Shown piece after piece: positions 6,838 through 11,451 of a DNA stretch of 11,451 nucleotides; the stretch's first letter is position 1; each line of letters starts with the position of its first letter. This stretch comes from Nitrospinota bacterium. Lineage in GTDB: Bacteria > Tectomicrobia > Entotheonellia > J063. Below the pieces are notes generated by a model. It did no database searches, was not told where the DNA came from, and was given only the letters and a program-made list of their open reading frames with translations. The stretch is taken from assembly GCA_003696125.1 (NCBI GenBank), contig RFHZ01000126.1, positions 1-11,451 on the forward strand. The letters run 5' to 3'. Position numbers and translations under genes: made by a program.

Positions 6838-6867
6838 CCTTTCCCGGGCCTGTTCAACAGGAAAGCC
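6836..6867. repeat. Imperfect inverted repeat after the cytochrome b gene
   Basis: GGCCTTTCC (6836-6844) and GGAAAGCC (6860-6867) can pair with one bulged base. A second palindrome, CCTGTTCAACAGG (6849-6861), overlaps it. In the minus-strand transcript it would form a hairpin 35-70 nt beyond the cytochrome b stop codon, followed by a C/U-rich tract rather than a run of U. It could be an inefficient terminator or an mRNA-stabilising hairpin; it is not a canonical intrinsic terminator. Confidence 0.3.
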
Positions 6868-6902
6868 TAAACCCCAGAGACCTGCCGCAATCAGGAAAAG
6901 CC

Positions 6903-7682
6903 CTACCCCGGATGGTGGACCGAAGAATCGGTTTCGGGAGACCCCGTTTCCAGGGGAGAGGAGAGAGAGCTTTGCTGCTCTTGCCGGAGCAGGCGTTCAT
7001 ATTCGAGCGGGTGCCACTCTTTCATCTCCTTACGTGAGATCCTCCCGGTGATCCACACCCAGCTCATCGGGAAGACGTCAGGGCGGAGGTGCACGTTATA
7101 GAAATGCCAGATAAAGATGGCCAGGGCCGCCAGAAGCGCTTCATCGCTATGCGCAACCTTGGCCATTCCCAAGACCCAGACCGGGAGATAGGTGACGGTC
7201 TGCACCGGGAACCAGAGGATCAGGCCTGAACCGGCCATGATGGCGATTCCCCAAAAGACGGCCCAGTAATCAAACTTCTCCCAGTACGTATAGCGATCGA
7301 ACCTGGGGCGTTCATCGGTAAACCCAAAGAAGAAGCGAAGCATGCCGTAGAGATCCTGCACATCCTTGCGGGTAGGGAGCATCTCCAGGGAGAGTTCGTT
7401 GCGCACAAGCCTGTACAGGAGATAGGCGAGATGATAGACGGCTGAGAAGATCATGACCACGGCGGCTCCTCGATGCACCCTTCCCGCCATCTCCAGCCCT
7501 CCCCAGAGGTACATGAACATGCGAGAAACCCCTACGGTGGCGTACTTGAGGGGGATGCCGGTCAAGACCAGGATGATGAAGCTACTGAACATGAGGATGT
7601 GTTGAATACGGTAATGGATTCCCATCCGTTCAAAGGAGCCGTTTTCTACAACCTCCTTGAGTTCGGCATTCGGTTCGGTCAT
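6903..7682 (-). CDS. Four-helix di-heme cytochrome b (formate dehydrogenase gamma/cytochrome b561-like)
   Basis: 259 residues. Predicted membrane helices lie at about 27-46, 72-92, 138-158 and 182-199. Histidines at helix ends or inside helices (His28, His70, His84, His178, His193, His198) offer enough ligands for two b hemes, as in the FdnI/HydC-type quinone-reactive subunits. Family-like segments are HYRIQHILMFSSFIILVLTGIPLKY at the N-terminus, GRVHRGAA (68-74), GSGLILWFP (151-159) and FIWHFYNVHLRPDVFPM (190-206). The start ATG overlaps the stop of the multiheme cytochrome gene (ATGA), so the two are translationally coupled and likely form one membrane complex that exchanges electrons between quinones and periplasmic hemes. 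The C-terminal tail (about 235-259) is low-complexity, rich in Ser, Pro and Glu, and probably disordered in the cytoplasm. No molybdopterin or other catalytic subunit is adjacent. Confidence 0.87.
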   Translation of the reverse strand: MTEPNAELKEVVENGSFERMGIHYRIQHILMFSSFIILVLTGIPLKYATVGVSRMFMYLWGGLEMAGRVHRGAAVVMIFSAVYHLAYLLYRLVRNELSLEMLPTRKDVQDLYGMLRFFFGFTDERPRFDRYTYWEKFDYWAVFWGIAIMAGSGLILWFPVQTVTYLPVWVLGMAKVAHSDEALLAALAIFIWHFYNVHLRPDVFPMSWVWITGRISRKEMKEWHPLEYERLLRQEQQSSLSSPLETGSPETDSSVHHPG

Positions 7683-8632
7683 GGTCGATTCCTCCGACGA
7701 CGGGTAATATAGACACGAAGGGAAGCCAGCAGGTCAAGGACCACGTGTAATGAGAGGGCAATAATAACCGTGCTGGTCAGGCCGCTAAAGAAGAGTTCTG
7801 TGTAGTGCACGATCTGCTGAGATTCCTCGGTCATCGGGATATGGGCAAAGGCAGAAGCAAAGCGAGCCGTTGCTCCCTGGTGGCACTGACCACAGGTATC
7901 GGCAAGTCCTGCCGTGAATTGGGATGAAGTGGGGTCACGAATGGCGTGAGCACCATGGCAGCTCGTGCAGACCGCGACCCGTGAGCTGCCCAGGATCAGT
8001 TTCCGTCCATGAAAGCTCTCCCGGTAGGTAGGCACCACATTGATGTTGAGCTTGTATTTGACGATGATCTCCGAATCGCCATGGCAGCGGGCACAGGTAA
8101 GCGGAATGCTGGTATAGTACACCCGGGAGAGCGGATCGGTTTGCGGCCTGATGTCATGCGGTGAGCCGTGGCAGTCCATGCAGTACGGGGCATCGGTTAT
8201 CTTCTCCCCGAACAGGGCCTGCCCATGGACCCCCTGCCGCACCTGTTCGAAGGTCTCATAGTGACAGGTCACACATCCTGCTGCGGCCACCGGATCATGA
8301 GGAGCCTTGGAAGCCAGTCGCTCTGCAATTGTTCGCAGGCTCTCCTCCACCTGGGTCTTCTCCTGCGCATGGGGGACCTGGGAGAAGCCGAGATGGCAGT
8401 CCTCACACTCCAGCACACCGTGTACAGAGTTCTGGAAACTCCGCAGGTTTATCACGGCCGGCCATTCCGCCTTTTCCCCTTCCGGCCTTTCATGGCAGCC
8501 GAGACAGAGTTCTGAAGCCCCACCTGACGCCGTGAAGGAGAAAAGCAGGAATAGGCCGAAGAGCACGGCTCCACCCACCAGTTTAGGGATACAGAAGCAG
8601 AAAGGCATCCTTCTCCTCCTCTCCCCCTTCAT
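7679..8632 (-). CDS. Seven-heme membrane-anchored cytochrome c
   Basis: 317 residues with seven CxxCH heme-attachment motifs (residues 43-47, 76-80, 120-124, 151-155, 180-184, 222-226 and 247-251): CLGCH, CEDCH, CVTCH, CMDCH, CARCH, CTSCH and CGQCH. Further His residues between them (for example in SVHG, GVHG, SFHG, GAHA) can serve as distal ligands. The N-terminus is a signal peptide or anchor (hydrophobic about 18-36). A second hydrophobic helix (about 283-304) followed by RRRRNRP fixes the C-terminus in the inner membrane, leaving the hemes in the periplasm. It should pass electrons to or from the coupled cytochrome b. Start: the ATG at 8632 overlaps the upstream stop (ATGA). An in-frame ATG at 8608 has an AGGAGG with 6-nt spacing and may be the true start, giving 309 residues. 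It resembles multiheme proteins of NrfB/c3-like architecture, but no specific family name is secure. Confidence 0.93.
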   Translation of the reverse strand: MKGERRRRMPFCFCIPKLVGGAVLFGLFLLFSFTASGGASELCLGCHERPEGEKAEWPAVINLRSFQNSVHGVLECEDCHLGFSQVPHAQEKTQVEESLRTIAERLASKAPHDPVAAAGCVTCHYETFEQVRQGVHGQALFGEKITDAPYCMDCHGSPHDIRPQTDPLSRVYYTSIPLTCARCHGDSEIIVKYKLNINVVPTYRESFHGRKLILGSSRVAVCTSCHGAHAIRDPTSSQFTAGLADTCGQCHQGATARFASAFAHIPMTEESQQIVHYTELFFSGLTSTVIIALSLHVVLDLLASLRVYITRRRRNRP

Positions 8633-9312
8633 GATTCCGCTCTCCTCTCATTATTCACCGGGACAGGGATGTGAAACAGGGAGAGCACCACGCTAATCGC
8701 ATATCCGAGCAGCGTACCGATGACCGCTCCCATCACCAGGCATACGGTTCCGGCACTGAGCACCCCAAAGAGCATTCCCAGCAAGACCATTCCCCGGGCC
8801 AGCAGGGTATGAGGAACCGGGGCACCATAGAAGCTCGCTGCCAGGATCAGCCCTCCTTCTCCCCCGTAGACCAGGCCGATCCAGAATCCCACGCTGAGGA
8901 AGAGGGCACCTCCCACCCAGGCTCCGGCAATGCGTCCTCTACGGGCATAGCGATTCTCCTCGCTCAAGGGAGGGATACGAATCGGTTGCCGTACCTTCTC
9001 CTTCTGGGGCCGGGCCTCTTGCAGGGCCAGCGCGAACAGGTATCCCACCCCTGCTCCCAGTGCGGCTCCGGCACCGATGAACAGGGCGGCACTGGTGACC
9101 ACACCCAGGGTGATGCCGAGGAAGGTCAGGCCACGTGCCCAGATACTGGGAGGGATAGGGGTACCAAAAAGCGCCTTAGCCACCACCAGTCCCAGATAGC
9201 CTCCATAGACCACCCCATAGAGCAGGCCGATGTAAACAAACCCGATACCACCTATGATTGTCCCCACTTCCCGCCCAATAGTTACCGGACTCTTTCTCCT
9301 CTTTCTTTCCAT
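8629..9312 (-). CDS. Membrane protein with two tandem copies of a glycine-rich domain, function unknown
   Basis: 227 residues; I do not recognise the family. Two halves (about 14-97 and 127-210) align without gaps at an offset of 113 residues. Shared positions include YGG..GL..A (36-45 and 149-158), the FGTPIP/YGAPVP segment (49-54 and 162-167), ARG...LG...GV (59-71 and 172-184) and GA..G...GY (82-91 and 195-204). Each half has about two to three glycine-rich hydrophobic segments; a basic, hydrophilic linker (100-126) joins them. The N-terminus is strongly basic (MERKRRK). The ATG at 9312 follows AGGAGG by 8 nt. It is the first gene downstream of the sigma-54 promoter and is coupled by ATGA to the cytochrome c gene, so it may be an assembly factor, channel or extra subunit of the cytochrome complex. 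That role is inferred only from position. Confidence 0.8.
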   Translation of the reverse strand: MERKRRKSPVTIGREVGTIIGGIGFVYIGLLYGVVYGGYLGLVVAKALFGTPIPPSIWARGLTFLGITLGVVTSAALFIGAGAALGAGVGYLFALALQEARPQKEKVRQPIRIPPLSEENRYARRGRIAGAWVGGALFLSVGFWIGLVYGGEGGLILAASFYGAPVPHTLLARGMVLLGMLFGVLSAGTVCLVMGAVIGTLLGYAISVVLSLFHIPVPVNNERRAES

Positions 9313-9383
9313 GATGACTACCTCCTCTGCATGAAGTGGTTATCCGACCGGACCTCTATGCTCCGGCTTCATCCAGAGGAGAG

Positions 9384-9399
9384 AGCAACTTCTGTGCCA
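9384..9399 (-). promoter_or_regulatory. Sigma-54 (RpoN) promoter of the cytochrome operon
   Basis: The minus strand reads TGGCAC-AGAAG-TTGCT, matching the sigma-54 consensus TGGCAC-N5-TTGCW at every defined base. The invariant GG (9398-9397) and GC (9386-9385) are 10 nt apart, as required for -24/-12 promoters. Transcription would start about 12 nt downstream, leaving a leader of about 60 nt to the ATG at 9312. The gene just upstream encodes a sigma-54-dependent activator, which makes a functional link likely. Confidence 0.85.
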
Positions 9400-9492
9400 G
9401 GCAAGAGGAGAAGATCCCGGCAGCAGGGAACCCTTACGGATGGCTACTTTTCCCTTTGTCCTTTCTCCGCCCCACCCTCCCCTCTATCCCAT

Positions 9493-9512
9493 CTGTAGGA
9501 AAAGCCCTACAG
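9493..9512. promoter_or_regulatory. Candidate activator-binding palindrome (UAS) for the NtrC-type regulator
   Basis: Perfect inverted repeat CTGTAGG-N6-CCTACAG centred at about 9502, roughly 105 bp upstream of the -24 element and 130 bp upstream of the expected start. Enhancer sites for sigma-54 activators are typically palindromes of this size at such a distance. Only one copy with these arms is visible. Binding by the adjacent regulator is inferred. Confidence 0.5.
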
Positions 9513-9528
9513 GGAGACAGGACAACCA

Positions 9529-9554
9529 GGAGAAGAAGGGAGGAAAGCTTCTCC
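9529..9554. repeat. Inverted repeat just downstream of the response-regulator gene
   Basis: GGAGAAG (9529-9535) and CTTCTCC (9548-9554) form perfect 7-bp arms around 12 nt, starting 37 nt after the stop of the regulator gene. It could be a weak terminator hairpin for that gene, though no U-tract follows in the minus direction, or a second protein-binding site upstream of the sigma-54 promoter. Confidence 0.3.
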
Positions 9555-9590
9555 CAGCGTTTCCTCATCGTGTTGCCTTTTCTCTACCGG

Positions 9591-11003
9591 CTACCCCTCC
9601 TCTTCTCCCATCATATCTGGGTTTCTATACTCTGCTTCAGAAATCCCATAAAGCCGCATCTTCTGATAGAAGTGGGTGCGATGGATTCCGGCTGCTTCCG
9701 CTGCAGCCGTCACATTGCCCCGGTGCCTGCGCAGCATGGTGATGAGGTAGTCACGCTCAAAGCGCTGCCTGGCTTCGCGGAAGCTCAGCGGCTCGGCTTT
9801 GAAGAGGCTCTTTTCAGCGGTCTGGAGCACTTCCGCCGGGAGTGTATGCGCCTCGACCAGCTCTCCCCGGGTCATGATCACCGCCCGTTCAACCGCCTTC
9901 TCTAACTGGCGTACATTCCCTGGCCAGGGATAGTTCAGCAGTATCTCGAGTGTTTCCGGGGTAAAGCCATGAATCTCCTTACCCGCCTTGGTCGCGTACT
10001 GCCGCAAGAAATGCGCGGCCAGCAGGGGAATATCCTCTCTCCGCTCCCGGAGAGGGGGGAGTTCGATGGTAAACGTGTTCAAGCGATAGAAGAGGTCTTC
10101 CCGGAACTTCCCCTCGGCCATTAATGCCTTCAGGGGCCTGTTTGTGGAGGAAATAACCCGCACATCCACCTGCATGAGGGTACGCCCCCCTAAGCGGAGA
10201 AATTCACCAGACTCCAGCGCTCGTAAGACTTTGCTCTGCAGGGGAAGCGGCATATCACCGATCTCATCCAGAAACAGGGTCCCCCCATCTGCCACCTCGA
10301 GCAAGCCCTTCTTGGTGCTCGACGCCCCGGTAAAGGCTCCCTTTTCGTAGCCAAACAACTCGCTCTCCAGCAGGGTTTCTGGAAAGGCGGCACAGTTGAT
10401 GGAGAGGAATACCTTCTCCTTGCGCAGGCTATGCGCATAGATCGCCTTGGCCACCAGTTCTTTACCGGTGCCGCTCTCCCCCAGGATGAGTACCGTAGCG
10501 TCTGTAGGCGCCACCGTCAGGATGAGGCGAAAGAGCTGCTGCATGGCCGGGCTCTTTCCGATCAAGGCTCCCAGGCTATACTTTTCCTGCAGCTCTCGAT
10601 GTAAGAGGCGGTTCTCCAGTAACAGACGCCGGCGTTCCAGGGCCTTCTCGATGACGAGTTCCATCTCTTCTGCCTGCACCGGTTTGGTGATGTAATCGTA
10701 CGCCCCTTTCTTCATGGCTTCCACCGCATTTTCCACCGTGCCGTAGGCGGTAAGGACTATCACCGGCAGGTCCGGATCGAGCTCTTTGACACGACGCAGC
10801 ACCTCCATGCCATCGATGCCGGGCATCTTGAGGTCTGTGATGACGAGATCAGCCGGTGTCCGTTGCAGGTCCTCCAGGGCAGCCAGGCCCCGCTCAAAGG
10901 TCTGCAAATCGTACCTCTTGCCCAGCAAGCGCTGAAAGAGGCGGCGGATGCCTTCCTCGTCATCGATAACCACAACACGAGGCTTCAAACCTGGTCTTTC
11001 CAT
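9591..11003 (-). CDS. NtrC/AtoC-family sigma-54-dependent response regulator
   Basis: 470 residues with the full three-domain plan. The receiver domain (about 9-120) has the acidic pair Asp14/Asp15, phospho-acceptor Asp57 (VITDLKMP), Thr85 and Lys107. The AAA+ domain (about 143-375) has Walker A GESGTGKE (175-182), the sigma-54 contact loop GAFTGA (222-227), Walker B TLFLDE (242-247) and the arginine-finger region FREDLFYRL (300-308). A Fis-type helix-turn-helix follows (GNVTAAAEAAGIHRTHFYQK, 429-448). All catalytic elements are intact, so it should be a working ATP-driven activator of RNA polymerase-sigma-54. The start ATG at 11003 follows AAGGA by 6 nt and overlaps the kinase gene by 19 nt. 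The next operon carries a consensus sigma-54 promoter, making it the obvious target. AtoC, of similar architecture, controls a CoA-transferase operon in E. coli; that parallel is suggestive only. Confidence 0.96.
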   Translation of the reverse strand: MERPGLKPRVVVIDDEEGIRRLFQRLLGKRYDLQTFERGLAALEDLQRTPADLVITDLKMPGIDGMEVLRRVKELDPDLPVIVLTAYGTVENAVEAMKKGAYDYITKPVQAEEMELVIEKALERRRLLLENRLLHRELQEKYSLGALIGKSPAMQQLFRLILTVAPTDATVLILGESGTGKELVAKAIYAHSLRKEKVFLSINCAAFPETLLESELFGYEKGAFTGASSTKKGLLEVADGGTLFLDEIGDMPLPLQSKVLRALESGEFLRLGGRTLMQVDVRVISSTNRPLKALMAEGKFREDLFYRLNTFTIELPPLRERREDIPLLAAHFLRQYATKAGKEIHGFTPETLEILLNYPWPGNVRQLEKAVERAVIMTRGELVEAHTLPAEVLQTAEKSLFKAEPLSFREARQRFERDYLITMLRRHRGNVTAAAEAAGIHRTHFYQKMRLYGISEAEYRNPDMMGEEEG

Positions 11004-11451
11004 GTCGTTTCCTTCTCCTGTCTCACCGGTAACCTGATGGTAAACCTGGCTCCCTGCCCGGGAGCGCTCTCCACCGAAACCGTACCCCGGTGCGCCTCGA
11101 TGATCCGGTAGGCCACGGCCAGACCGAGGCCGGTCCCCTCCCCCGGGGGTTTGGTGGTAAAGAACGGATCAAAGAGTTTGGGAAGGTGTTCGGGTAAAAT
11201 ACCAGGCCCGGTATCGGCAATGATGACCTCAACGTACCCTCCCTCTTGCCGCCGGGTCGCGATATGGATCTCCTCTTCTGCGGGGAGGACCTGCACCGCG
11301 TTCAAGACCATGTTGGTGAAGACCAGTTCCAACTGGCTCAAATCGCAGAAGACCAGAGGGAGGGCAGGATCGAAGTCCTTTTGAACCCGCAGTGCTTTCT
11401 TGGTTATCTGGTGTTCCAGGAGATGCAGGGAGTTCTCGATGGCTTCATGGA
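10985..11451 (-). CDS. Sensor histidine kinase, C-terminal part (NtrB-like), cut by window edge
   Basis: About 155 C-terminal residues are present; the reading frame stays open to the right edge, so the sensor and most of the dimerisation domain lie outside. The ATP-binding domain is complete: N box around [15 protein letters not shown]1 box DTGPGI, F box FDPFFTTK, and G2 box GTGLGLA followed by the usual [10 protein letters not shown]-type end. The upstream visible part ([20 protein letters not shown]) looks like the helix after the phospho-acceptor His, which is not in the window. It should phosphorylate the response regulator encoded next, whose start overlaps this gene's end by 19 nt. The stimulus cannot be inferred. 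Confidence 0.93.
   Translation of the reverse strand, partial: HEAIENSLHLLEHQITKKALRVQKDFDPALPLVFCDLSQLELVFTNMVLNAVQVLPAEEEIHIATRRQEGGYVEVIIADTGPGILPEHLPKLFDPFFTTKPPGEGTGLGLAVAYRIIEAHRGTVSVESAPGQGARFTIRLPVRQEKETTWKDQV

Noticed and set aside
9591-11003. Naming the regulator AtoC
   Set aside because: Domain order fits many NtrC-family activators; the sensor domain of its kinase is outside the window, so a specific symbol is not justified.
1-11451. CRISPR arrays, tRNA or rRNA genes, insertion sequences or integrase genes
   Set aside because: No regularly spaced repeats, no tRNA-like cloverleaf with conserved T-loop, and no transposase or integrase motifs were seen on either strand; almost all the sequence is explained by coherent minus-strand genes.

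Overview
All genes in this window lie on the minus strand, so transcription runs from high to low coordinates. GC-rich third positions, strong AAGGAG/AGGAGG ribosome-binding sites, a sigma-54 activator, a Sec-exported solute-binding protein without a lipobox and a multiheme c-type cytochrome suggest a Gram-negative-type (diderm) respiring bacterium. Desulfobacterota, NC10 or Nitrospirota-like lineages would fit, but the sequence does not fix the taxon.

Layout in transcription order. (1) 11451-9591: the 3' end of a sensor histidine kinase overlapping an NtrC/AtoC-type response regulator. (2) 9590-9313: a 278-nt intergenic region with a consensus sigma-54 promoter (minus strand TGGCAC-N5-TTGCT) and, about 100 bp upstream of it, a perfect inverted repeat that could be the activator site. 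(3) 9312-6903: a tightly coupled three-gene operon (ATGA overlaps) encoding a membrane protein made of two tandem copies of one domain, a membrane-anchored seven-heme cytochrome c, and a four-helix di-heme-type cytochrome b. (4) 6902-6713: an intergenic region with a G-quadruplex motif, an inverted repeat and a good sigma-70 promoter. (5) 6712-3922: a fumarase/tartrate dehydratase beta-like protein, a succinate dehydrogenase/fumarate reductase-type flavoprotein, and one small SdhC/D-like membrane anchor. (6) 3849-1: a two-subunit family I CoA-transferase-like enzyme, a peptide/nickel-class solute-binding protein, and the start of a DppB-type permease that runs off the left edge.

The most unusual part is blocks 5 and 6. 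The flavoprotein and anchor come without an adjacent iron-sulfur subunit (SdhB) or second anchor. The fumarase-like beta subunit comes without an alpha subunit and has altered active-site motifs. The flavoprotein has Cys where the covalent-FAD His normally sits. The CoA-transferase beta subunit lacks the catalytic Glu, as in the IpdAB ring-cleaving hydrolases. Together they look like a divergent catabolic module: uptake of an organic acid or peptide-like substrate, acyl-CoA chemistry, flavin-dependent oxidation or reduction, and electron transfer through a cytochrome b/c pair. The respiratory part appears to be switched by the adjacent two-component system through sigma-54. The substrate cannot be read from the sequence.
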